Below, piece after piece: positions 1-8,911 of a stretch of 10,400 bases of DNA. The stretch covers positions 1 through 10,400 of the forward strand of contig JAWWBN010000132.1 of the NCBI GenBank assembly GCA_033720955.1, read 5' to 3'. The position numbers and the translations under genes are program-made. Each line of letters opens with the position of its first letter. The first letter of the stretch is position 1. The stretch comes from JAWWBN01 sp033720955 (GTDB taxonomy: Bacteria > Acidobacteriota > Thermoanaerobaculia > Multivoradales > JAHEKO01). Under the pieces are notes generated by a model. It searched no databases. It had not been told where the DNA came from and saw nothing but the letters and a program-made list of their open reading frames with translations.

Positions 1-78
1 GACCAGGCCGACCACCCACAGGATGACCCGCGCCCCGAGAGAGAGCCGCGGGGGGGACGCGCCGCCCTCGTCGCTCAT
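1..78 (-). CDS. N-terminus of a probable membrane protein, truncated by the window edge
   Basis: Only the first 26 codons are present; the gene runs off the left edge. The ATG (complement of 76-78) overlaps the citrate synthase stop in an ATGA arrangement, and a purine-rich AAGGGGGG lies about 7 nt upstream of it inside the citrate synthase reading frame, so both a ribosome site and translational coupling are plausible. The visible peptide begins MSDEGG, continues with a short Pro/Arg/Ser stretch, and then turns hydrophobic (ARVILWVVGLV), which looks like the start of a transmembrane helix with a short cytoplasmic N-terminus. That layout is common in sensor kinases and other anchored proteins, but 26 residues do not allow a family call. 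Co-orientation and overlap suggest co-transcription with gltA. Confidence 0.6.
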   Translation of the reverse strand, partial: MSDEGGASPPRLSLGARVILWVVGLV

Positions 79-1385
79 CCGGTTGCCCCCCTTCGACGGC
101 GCGGGCCGCTGCGAGCCTGCCGACCGCCGCTAGCGCTCGGCGAGCGAAAGAGGGAGTAGATCTGCCGCGGACGGTGGATGCGCCGCTTGGGCGCCTCGCG
201 CATCTCCTTCCAGTGGGCGATCCAGCCCGGCAGCCGCCCGAGCGCGAACATCACCGTGAACATGTTGGTGGGGATGCCCATCGCGCGGTAGAGGATGCCG
301 CTGTAGAAGTCCACGTTGGGGTAGAGCTTGCGCTCCACGAAGTAGTCGTCGTGAAGGGCCACCTCCTCCAGCTTGCGGGCGATCTCGAGCAGCGGGTCCT
401 CGACCCCGAGCTCGCCGAGCACGTCGTCCGCCACCTTCCAGAGGAGCCGCGCGCGAGGGTCGTAGTTCTTGTAGACCCGGTGGCCGAAGCCCATCAGCCG
501 GAAGCCGTCCTCCTTGTCCTTGGCCTTGTCGACGTACTTCCCGTAGTCGCCGCCGTCGGCGCGGATCATCTCCAGCATCTCGATGACCTTCTGGTTGGCG
601 CCGCCGTGCAGAGGGCCCGAGAGGGCGCTGATGCCGGCCGAGATCGACGCGAAGAGGGTCGCCTCGCTGGAGCCCACCATCCGCACCGTCGCGGTGGAGC
701 AGTTCTGCTCGTGGTCGGCGTGGAGGATGAGCAGCATGTTGAGCGCCTCGTCCACGGCGGGCGAGATCTCGTAGGGCTCCGCCGGCACGGCGAACATCAT
801 GCGCAGGAAGTTCTGGGTGTAGGTGAGGTCGTTCCGCGGGTAGATGAAGGGCTGACCGATCGACTTCTTGTAGGAGAAGGCGGCGATCGTCACCGCCTTG
901 GCGATCAGCCGCTTGATGTTGAGCTCGAGGTTCTCGTACGCGGCGCTGCCCGGGTAGTAGGTGGACAACGCCCCCACCATGGTCGACAGGATCGCCATCG
1001 GGTGGGCGGTCAGGGAGAAGCCCTCGAAGAACTTCTTCATGTCCTCGTGGAGGAGGGTGTGCCGGATGATGTTGTGGTTGAACTCCTCGAACTCGGCGCG
1101 GCTGGGCAGCTCGCCGTAGATCAGGAGGTAGGCGACCTCCAGGAAGCGCGCCTCGGATGCGACCTCTTCGATGGGATACCCGCGGTAGCGCAGGATCCCC
1201 TTCTCGCCGTCGATGAAGGTGATGTCACTGGTGCAGGAGCCGGTGTTGCCGTACCCGGGGTCGAAAGTGATGGCGCCCGACTCGGCCCGGAAGCGGGTGA
1301 AGTCGATGCCGATCTCCTTCTCGCTGCCCGCGATGGTCGGCAGCTCGTACTCTTTTCCGTCCAGAATCACTTTCGCATTGGCCAT
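75..1385 (-). CDS. gltA: Citrate synthase (type II / GltA-like)
   Basis: Catalyses condensation of oxaloacetate and acetyl-CoA to citrate, the entry step of the TCA cycle, in the cytoplasm. The protein is 436 aa from the ATG at 1385, close to the ~430 aa usual for GltA. It has the N-terminal small beta domain (DGKEYELP), the conserved GNTGSCTSDITFIDGEKG region and the catalytic triad residues His260 (SGPLHGGAN), His302 (GFGHRVYK) and Asp359 (YPNVDFYSG). The ATG is preceded by GGGAG at 5 nt spacing. A GTG at 1401-1403, in frame six codons upstream, is an alternative start for a leaderless message. The oddity is the C-terminus: after the conserved RPRQIY the usual short ending is replaced by about 27 residues rich in Ser, Arg and Gly, finishing RRRRGATG, and the stop overlaps the next start. 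Family assignment is certain; the exact N-terminus is not. Confidence 0.97.
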   Translation of the reverse strand: MANAKVILDGKEYELPTIAGSEKEIGIDFTRFRAESGAITFDPGYGNTGSCTSDITFIDGEKGILRYRGYPIEEVASEARFLEVAYLLIYGELPSRAEFEEFNHNIIRHTLLHEDMKKFFEGFSLTAHPMAILSTMVGALSTYYPGSAAYENLELNIKRLIAKAVTIAAFSYKKSIGQPFIYPRNDLTYTQNFLRMMFAVPAEPYEISPAVDEALNMLLILHADHEQNCSTATVRMVGSSEATLFASISAGISALSGPLHGGANQKVIEMLEMIRADGGDYGKYVDKAKDKEDGFRLMGFGHRVYKNYDPRARLLWKVADDVLGELGVEDPLLEIARKLEEVALHDDYFVERKLYPNVDFYSGILYRAMGIPTNMFTVMFALGRLPGWIAHWKEMREAPKRRIHRPRQIYSLFRSPSASGGRQARSGPRRRRGATG

Positions 1386-1403
1386 ATCCGCTCCCGTTCT
1401 CAC

Positions 1404-1415
1404 CCCGAAAGTCTA
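1404..1415 (-). promoter_or_regulatory. Putative -10 element upstream of gltA
   Basis: On the minus strand TAGACT (complement of 1410-1415) is followed by 6 nt and then GTG (1401-1403), and by 24 nt and then the ATG at 1385. Transcription starting about 6-7 nt after the hexamer would begin at the GTG, or give an ~18-nt leader carrying GGGAG in front of the ATG. No recognisable TTGACA-like -35 box lies 16-18 nt further upstream. The 59-bp gap between queE and gltA has room for a promoter, so gltA may be expressed separately from queDE. Confidence 0.5.
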
Positions 1416-1444
1416 GCAGGCCCGCCGGCGAGATTGGACGCCCC

Positions 1445-2137
1445 TCAGACCCCTCGAGTCTCGGCTCCCCAGAGCAGCTTGTGGAGCTGGAGCTGCAGAC
1501 GCACGTCGAGCCCGTCCCGCAGCAGCCAGGCCGCCAGGACGCGGGGCTCGAGCTCCCCCCACACCGGCGAGAAGTGCACCGGGCAGCGCTCCGCGAGCCG
1601 TCGCTCCCGCACCACTTCGCGGGCCCAGAGGTAGTCGGCCTCGCCCGCCAGGACGAACTTGACCTCGTCACGGGAGGTCAGAAGCTCCAGGTTCTCCCAC
1701 CGGTTGGCCGCCGCCTCGCCGCTGCCCGGGCACTTGACGTCGAGGATGCGCCGCACCCTCGGGTCCACCCCGGAGATGTCGAGCCCGCCGCCGGTCTCCA
1801 GCAGCACCTCGTGGCCGGCGTCCGCCAGACGGCTCATCAGGGGCAGGCAGCCGGGCTGGAGCAGCGGCTCGCCCCCGGTCACCTCGACCAGCCGGCAGGC
1901 GTAGCTCTCCACCTCGGCCGTCACCTCGTCGAGGGTCCGCCAGGAGCCCTCGTAGAAGGAGTGCTCGCTGTCGCACCAACGGCAGCGCATCTGGCAGCCG
2001 GTCAGGCGAACCAGGACGCACGGCCGTCCGGCGGCGGTGGACTCCCCCTGGAGCGAGTGGAAGATCTCGTTCACCCGCACCCGCTGGGCAGCGGGCAGGT
2101 GGACGCGCGGATCGGGCCGGACGGCGGGGCTGCTCAC
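1445..2137 (-). CDS. queE: 7-carboxy-7-deazaguanine synthase (radical SAM)
   Basis: Converts 6-carboxy-5,6,7,8-tetrahydropterin to 7-carboxy-7-deazaguanine, a ring contraction on the path to preQ0 and queuosine, using a [4Fe-4S] cluster and S-adenosylmethionine. The N-terminal VNEIFHSLQGES, the C-x3-C-x2-C cluster motif (Cys48, Cys52, Cys55), TGGEP at 87-91 for SAM binding, DVKCPGSGE and the C-terminal LQLHKLLWG are all QueE hallmarks. From the GTG at 2137 the protein is 230 aa. That GTG overlaps the queD stop as GTGA, implying translational coupling, and no Shine-Dalgarno is seen. In-frame GTGs at 2080 and 2074, the latter giving a start right at VNEIF, would match the usual N-terminus of the family, so the first ~20 residues (Pro-rich) are uncertain. 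The protein acts directly on the product of the overlapping queD. Confidence 0.95.
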   Translation of the reverse strand: MSSPAVRPDPRVHLPAAQRVRVNEIFHSLQGESTAAGRPCVLVRLTGCQMRCRWCDSEHSFYEGSWRTLDEVTAEVESYACRLVEVTGGEPLLQPGCLPLMSRLADAGHEVLLETGGGLDISGVDPRVRRILDVKCPGSGEAAANRWENLELLTSRDEVKFVLAGEADYLWAREVVRERRLAERCPVHFSPVWGELEPRVLAAWLLRDGLDVRLQLQLHKLLWGAETRGV

Positions 2138-2508
2138 GACGGTCGGTAGGCGGCGAAGGAGCTGGGACCCTCCCAGACCTCGACCCGCTCGACCCTCAGA
2201 CCGCGCTCCGCCGGCAGACGCCGGGCGATCTCTTCGAAGACGTGCCGCGAGATCAGCTCCGCCGTGGTGTTGATCCGGTCGAAGGGGGCCACCTCGTTGA
2301 GCAGCCGGTGGTCGAGCGGGGCGGTGATCTCCTCGAGCATCCCCTTCAGGTCGGCGAAGTCCATCACCATCCCCAGCTCGTCGAGCTCCTCCGCCTCGAG
2401 CACCACCCGCACCCGGTAGTTGTGTCCGTGCAGCCGCTCGCACCCCCCGGTGTGCCCGCGGATGGTGTGCGCGGCGGAGAAGCGGATCTCCTTGGCGATG
2501 GTGAACAC
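2134..2508 (-). CDS. queD: 6-carboxy-5,6,7,8-tetrahydropterin synthase
   Basis: Makes 6-carboxy-tetrahydropterin from 7,8-dihydroneopterin triphosphate, the step before QueE in queuosine/7-deazaguanine synthesis. The 124-aa length is normal for QueD (about 120 aa). Zinc ligands are visible as His14 (FSAAH) and His27/His29 in CERLHGHNY. Cys23, in the C-x3-HGH arrangement, is the active-site Cys that distinguishes QueD from PTPS-II enzymes. Asp66-His67 (LDHRLLNE) and Glu113 (VEVWE) complete the site. The start is GTG (2506-2508), with no Shine-Dalgarno within 15 nt but a -10-like TAGAAT exactly 6 nt upstream, pointing to a leaderless transcript. The stop overlaps the queE start. QueC and GTP cyclohydrolase are not in the window. 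Confidence 0.96.
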   Translation of the reverse strand: MFTIAKEIRFSAAHTIRGHTGGCERLHGHNYRVRVVLEAEELDELGMVMDFADLKGMLEEITAPLDHRLLNEVAPFDRINTTAELISRHVFEEIARRLPAERGLRVERVEVWEGPSSFAAYRPS

Positions 2509-2520
2509 CCGACGATTCTA
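2509..2520 (-). promoter_or_regulatory. Putative leaderless promoter -10 for queD-queE
   Basis: On the minus strand TAGAAT (complement of 2515-2520) precedes the GTG start of queD by exactly 6 nt (CGTCGG), which would place the transcription start at or beside the start codon. No -35 consensus is visible. The position where the spacer would sit is a nearly pure G tract (complement of 2525-2536). No preQ1 riboswitch can fit between this element and the start codon. Confidence 0.55.
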
Positions 2521-2556
2521 GCCGCCCCCCTCCCCCATCCGGCACGGCTCCGGGCG

Positions 2557-3528
2557 CTACGTGGCGAGGAAGGCGACGGTGTCGGGGAGGCCTTCGGCCA
2601 GGGTGCGGGGATGCCAGCCCAGGTCGGCCCGCGCCCGGGCGTCGTCGAAGTTCCAGTGACGCTTCAGGCTCTGGAGCTCGTCGCGCACCAGCGGCGGGCG
2701 GCGGCCGCGCAGCCGGAGGAGGGGCGTCGCGAGCCGCGCCAGCAGCCCGGCGACGGCGGGTGAGAGCTCGAGCCGCGGCGGCTTCACCCCGGCCAGGCGG
2801 GCCACCTGGCGGACCAGCTCCGCCACCCGCACGGCGTCGCCCGTCATGAGGTAGGAGGCGCCGGGCTCGGCCCGCTCCATCACCCGCACCAGCCCCTCGA
2901 CCAGGTCGTCCACGTGGACCCAGCGGGTGACCTTCTCGCCCCCCACCACCGCCGGCAGCCGGCCCTTGACTACGTTGCGCAGCAGGGCGTTGGCCCCCGT
3001 GCGCTTGCCCGGCGGACCGTAGACGAGACCCGGGTAGACGGTGTTGAGCTTCAGACCGCGCTCCGCCCAGCCGAAGAAGGCGTCGGCCCCCGCCCGCTTG
3101 GTAACGCTGTAGGCGCCGGGCAGCGGCCGGTTGGGAGGCGACTCCTCGGTGCCGGGCGAGCCGTCGGCCGGGCTGCCGCCGAAGGCCGCCATGGACGAGA
3201 CGTTCAGCACCCGTCCCACCCCCAGCTTGGAGGCCAGAGAGGCGACGTTCTCGCTCCCCCCCACGTTGACCTGCCACATCCGCTCCCGGCCGGCGCCGAA
3301 GTCGATCACCGCCGCGGAGTGCACCACCCAGTCGGCGCCGCTCATCCCCTCCCGCAGCGAGTAGCGGTCGGTCACGTCGCCCGGAAAGAGCTCCACCCCG
3401 AGCGCCTCGAGCGCCGCCGTGTCGCTGGTCTCGCGGACCAGCGCCGTGAGCTCGTGGCCGGCGGCCGCCAGCCGCTTCGCCAGCGCGCCGCCGATATAGC
3501 CGGTGGCCCCGGTCAGGAAGATCCTCAC
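2557..3528 (-). CDS. Extended SDR NAD(P)-dependent epimerase/reductase
   Basis: A 323-aa protein of the extended short-chain dehydrogenase/reductase superfamily (NAD-dependent epimerase/dehydratase or dihydroflavonol-4-reductase-like). The Rossmann nucleotide motif TGATGYIGG is at residues 6-14, an acidic DVTD loop at 51-54, HSAAV at 70-74, the catalytic Ser111/Ser112, and the Tyr140-x3-Lys144 pair (YSVTK), followed by YPGLVYGPP and RWVHVDDL, typical of the group. The length is close to the usual 310-340 aa. It resembles the sugar-epimerase branch that includes HpnA, but the substrate cannot be read from the sequence. The start is GTG (3526-3528), with no Shine-Dalgarno and TAAGAT 6 nt upstream. 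The gene is 48 bp from queD in the same orientation; a functional link with queuosine synthesis is not evident because queD has its own promoter-like element. Confidence 0.87.
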   Translation of the reverse strand: MRIFLTGATGYIGGALAKRLAAAGHELTALVRETSDTAALEALGVELFPGDVTDRYSLREGMSGADWVVHSAAVIDFGAGRERMWQVNVGGSENVASLASKLGVGRVLNVSSMAAFGGSPADGSPGTEESPPNRPLPGAYSVTKRAGADAFFGWAERGLKLNTVYPGLVYGPPGKRTGANALLRNVVKGRLPAVVGGEKVTRWVHVDDLVEGLVRVMERAEPGASYLMTGDAVRVAELVRQVARLAGVKPPRLELSPAVAGLLARLATPLLRLRGRRPPLVRDELQSLKRHWNFDDARARADLGWHPRTLAEGLPDTVAFLAT

Positions 3529-3540
3529 GGCCGGATCTTA
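3529..3540 (-). promoter_or_regulatory. Putative leaderless promoter -10 for the SDR gene
   Basis: On the minus strand TAAGAT (complement of 3535-3540) is followed by exactly 6 nt (CCGGCC) and the GTG start. This is the same geometry as at queD. There is no Shine-Dalgarno between them, and no clear -35 box further upstream. Confidence 0.55.
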
Positions 3541-3593
3541 GAGGAGCCTCCGATCGAGATCTGCGCACGCGTCGATTGACGGCGGCGGCCGGC

Positions 3594-3599
3594 TATGAT
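3594..3599 (+). promoter_or_regulatory. Putative -10 hexamer for the secreted peptidase
   Basis: TATGAT, one mismatch from TATAAT, sits 42 nt upstream of the chosen ATG at 3642 in otherwise very GC-rich sequence. No good -35 box lies at 16-18 nt; a TTGACG at 3576-3581 is only 12 nt away, too close for a standard sigma-70 promoter. A perfect palindrome CTCGCGCGAG (3606-3615) lies where transcription would begin and could be an operator. Confidence 0.4.
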
Positions 3600-3641
3600 C
3601 GATTCCTCGCGCGAGAGGATCCCCCTCGCGCGGAGCCGAAG

Positions 3642-5942
3642 ATGCGTCGCCTCTCCCGAGCCCTGTCCGTCGGCCTCCTCCTCCTGGCGATCGACTCGCC
3701 GGGCCGGGCGCAGCCGGCGCCGGCCGGCAAGGCCGCCCTGGCCGAGGGCAACCCGGCGCTGGCCCGCAAGGTCGCCGGGCCGCTGCTGGAGGCGCGGCGG
3801 AAGGCGCGGCTCGGTCAGCCGATCGGGGCCCCGATCGCCGTCCCCGGCTCGCCGCTTCGCGGCCTGCCCCTGGTGCGCGAGAGCCGGCCCAGGGTGGACC
3901 TCAAGCTCGACGGGATGACCCCCGCCACCATCGAGCACCTGAAGGAGATCGGGGTCGAGGTGCTCGCGGTCCACTGGCGGCATGGCCGGGTGGACGCCCG
4001 GGTGGACCTCGACCTGCTGGACGAGCTGGCGGCGGTGCCGGAGGTGGCGCTGGTGCGGCCCGACTACGGGCGAATCGCCCTCACGGGCAGCGTGACCAGC
4101 GAGGGCGACGCCTCCACCAACTCCGACGGCGCCCGCGCGGCGGGCTCCACGCCCGACGGCACCGGCGTCACGGTGGGGATCCTCTCCGACAGCTTCAACG
4201 ACAACCGCGGCGGCACCGAGAGCGGCGGCGTCTGCGACTGCACCACCTTCGGCAACACCTGCTCGAACGTGGTCACCGGGATGACCAACCAGGGCACCGG
4301 CGACCTGCCCACCAGCGTCACCATGCTCGACGACTTCACCCCCGGCGGCGACGAGGGTGCCGCCATGGGCGAGATCGTCCACGACCTGGCGCCGGGCGCG
4401 GCGATGATGTACCACACCGCCTTCAACAGCCTGGCCGACTTCGCCGACGGCGTCACGGAGCTCGCCAACTGCGGCGCCGACGTCATCGTGGACGACGTCT
4501 TCTGGTTCGGCGAGGCCATGTTCCAGGACGACCTGATCGCCCAGGCGGTCCAGGAGGTGGTGGAGATGGGGGTGATCTACCACTCCTCCGCCGGCAACCA
4601 GGCCACCTGGGGGGTGGACCAGGCCTTTCGCGACGTGGTGCCCGGGACCGACGACGTCGTCTACATGCCCACCCCCACCGGAAACGACTTCCACGACTTC
4701 GACGGCGCCGGGGACACCTTCGCCAAGTTCCGCATCCCCGGCTCGCCCAACGCGGGCGCGAGCTGCCAGAACACCATGGAGGGACTCCCCAACTGCTGCG
4801 GGGTGCGGTTCGTCCTCCAGTGGAGCGAGCCCTTCTCCTCCCTGGACGACCCCGCGCTGCCGGTCCGCGGGGCCCAGACCGATCTCGACCTCTACGCCTG
4901 CACCTCGCCCAGCGCCGCCAACTGCACCGTCCCCGGCGCCACGGCGCAGGGCTGCGGCACCACCGGCGCCCCCACCTTCCCCTTCGGCCCCGTCGCCGGC
5001 GACCCCATCGAGACCTTCGACGTCTTCAACCTGGGGGGCACGCCGGTCAACGCCTACCTCGCCGTGGAGAGCTTCTGCGACGACGGCTCCGGCAGCCTCC
5101 CCCACTTCCGCATCGCCACCTTCCCCACCGGGATCTGCGGCAGCGCCTTCCCCGGCAACTTCGACTTCGAGGACGGCGACAACGACTTCGGCGGCACCAA
5201 CCCCGACGCGGAGGACGCCACCGCCACCTTCACCCGGGCCCAGACCTACGGCCACGCGGCGGCGAAGGGGGCGGTGGCGGTGGCGGCCACCCGCTTCGAC
5301 GAGTTCGACAGCGGCGGCACCGCCCAGGGCGAGGCCGGCGTGATCGACGTCGAGCCCTTCAGCTCGCTCGGCGGCGCTCTGCCCTTCTACTTCGACGGCG
5401 TCGGCGCGCCGCTGCCCACCGGACCCGAGTCGGCCGGCCCCGGGCCCCAGGCCTCGCCACCGGCCCCGGAGACCCGCCAGAAGCCCGAGATCACCGGGCC
5501 CGACGGCGTCGCCAACACCTTCTTCGCCGGCGGCACCTTCTTCGGCACCTCCGCCTCGGCCCCGCACACCGCGGCGGTCGCCGCGCTGCTCAAGGAGCTG
5601 GCGGACAACCTCTCGCCGGCCGGGTCGCTGGCCGTGCTGGAGGGGGGCGCCACCGACATCGAGGGCGCCGGCGCCGACGACCTCTCCGGCGCCGGCTTCG
5701 TGGACGCCAAGCGGAGCGCCAGCGTGATCGACCTCCTGACGACGCCGCTGGTGGCGAACCTGGTCCTCGACCTCCGGGGCGGCGACTGGGTCAACTCCAC
5801 CGCCGGCGCCCTGGTGCCCGCCCGCGCCACGACCTCCATCACGTTCCGCAACGGCGACTTCTCCAACGTGCAGGCGACGGCGCCGCTCCACATCTTCGCC
5901 GACGGGTTCGAGTCGGGCGACACCGCCTCCTGGAGCAACTGA
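3642..5942 (+). CDS. Secreted subtilase-fold peptidase with Glu in place of catalytic His (S8/S53-like)
   Basis: A 766-aa exported peptidase. The ATG at 3642 has GGAG 6 nt upstream and opens a signal peptide (MRRLSR, hydrophobic LSVGLLLLAI, likely cut after GRA at residue 23). Residues 24-147 look like a propeptide ending EVALVRPDY. The catalytic domain has Asp183 (GILSDSF), the oxyanion Asn319 (SSAGNQ) and nucleophile Ser637 (FGTSASAPH). Where subtilisins have His in HGTHVAG the sequence reads GGDEGAAMGEIVHDLAPGA, placing Glu238 at the His position, as in sedolisin-type (S53-like) Glu-Asp-Ser enzymes; Asp284/285 follow in ADVIVDD. An insert of roughly 200 residues (about 340-540) between Asn319 and Ser637 carries a beta-rich segment and many of the 12 cysteines. 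The protein ends FADGFESGDTASWSN, a short tail known from many secreted bacterial proteins. The class is sure; substrate and exact mechanism are not. Confidence 0.9.
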   Translation: MRRLSRALSVGLLLLAIDSPGRAQPAPAGKAALAEGNPALARKVAGPLLEARRKARLGQPIGAPIAVPGSPLRGLPLVRESRPRVDLKLDGMTPATIEHLKEIGVEVLAVHWRHGRVDARVDLDLLDELAAVPEVALVRPDYGRIALTGSVTSEGDASTNSDGARAAGSTPDGTGVTVGILSDSFNDNRGGTESGGVCDCTTFGNTCSNVVTGMTNQGTGDLPTSVTMLDDFTPGGDEGAAMGEIVHDLAPGAAMMYHTAFNSLADFADGVTELANCGADVIVDDVFWFGEAMFQDDLIAQAVQEVVEMGVIYHSSAGNQATWGVDQAFRDVVPGTDDVVYMPTPTGNDFHDFDGAGDTFAKFRIPGSPNAGASCQNTMEGLPNCCGVRFVLQWSEPFSSLDDPALPVRGAQTDLDLYACTSPSAANCTVPGATAQGCGTTGAPTFPFGPVAGDPIETFDVFNLGGTPVNAYLAVESFCDDGSGSLPHFRIATFPTGICGSAFPGNFDFEDGDNDFGGTNPDAEDATATFTRAQTYGHAAAKGAVAVAATRFDEFDSGGTAQGEAGVIDVEPFSSLGGALPFYFDGVGAPLPTGPESAGPGPQASPPAPETRQKPEITGPDGVANTFFAGGTFFGTSASAPHTAAVAALLKELADNLSPAGSLAVLEGGATDIEGAGADDLSGAGFVDAKRSASVIDLLTTPLVANLVLDLRGGDWVNSTAGALVPARATTSITFRNGDFSNVQATAPLHIFADGFESGDTASWSN

Positions 5943-5950
5943 GGCGGCGG

Positions 5951-5973
5951 GCGCCCGGCACCGGTCCGGGCGC
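5951..5973. terminator. GC-rich hairpin between convergent peptidase and aconitase genes
   Basis: A perfect 8-bp inverted repeat, GCGCCCGG (5951-5958) and CCGGGCGC (5966-5973), encloses the 7-nt loop CACCGGT. It begins 8 bp after the peptidase stop, in the 93-bp gap where the two genes converge. There is no T-tract on either side, so it is not a classical intrinsic terminator, but position and stability fit a bidirectional transcript end or 3'-end stabiliser. Confidence 0.5.
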
Positions 5974-6035
5974 GCCCGTCGGGGCTCGGCGATCGGCCTC
6001 GGCGCCCGGCGCGGGCCCGGCCGCAGCGCGCGGCT

Positions 6036-8822
<2,787 letters not shown>

Positions 8823-8844
8823 CGGGGGATCTCCTTCGCTCGGG

Positions 8845-8850
8845 AAGATA
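8845..8850 (-). promoter_or_regulatory. Putative -10 element for acnA
   Basis: TATCTT on the minus strand lies 22 nt before the ATG of acnA. Initiation 6-7 nt downstream would leave a leader of about 15 nt containing the GAAGGAG ribosome site. No -35 consensus is seen. It falls in the 167-bp gap after the upstream membrane-protein gene. Confidence 0.4.
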
Positions 8851-8911
8851 CCAGAGGGCCGCGGCGCCGGACCGCCCGCGCGGGGCGCCGGAGCGCACTC
8901 CCCGGACCTCC

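Noticed and set aside
2509..2556. A preQ1 riboswitch upstream of queD
   Set aside because: Only 48 bp separate the genes, the sequence is a G/C run, and the A-rich tail expected of preQ1-I is absent. The -10-like element 6 nt from the start leaves no room for a leader.
1445..3568. A 707-codon frame that would fuse a long N-terminal region to QueE
   Set aside because: The portion above 2137 is the out-of-frame shadow of queD and the SDR gene. QueE of normal length starts at 2137 or shortly below.
3576..3599. TTGACG (3576-3581) and TATGAT (3594-3599) as a consensus sigma-70 promoter
   Set aside because: The spacer is 12 nt, against about 17 nt for a working -35/-10 pair. Only the -10 element was kept, at moderate confidence.
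3576..3641. TTG at 3576 as the start of the peptidase
   Set aside because: It would add 22 residues before the signal peptide and would place the -10-like TATGAT inside the coding region. The ATG at 3642 has a good GGAG and opens directly on a signal peptide.
3525..5891. A 788-codon open frame on the minus strand opposite the secreted peptidase
   Set aside because: It is the antisense shadow of a clear plus-strand gene with a signal peptide and conserved catalytic motifs. Its translation is low-complexity Gly/Val/Ala/Arg/His, with no recognisable domain; such frames stay open in very GC-rich sequence.
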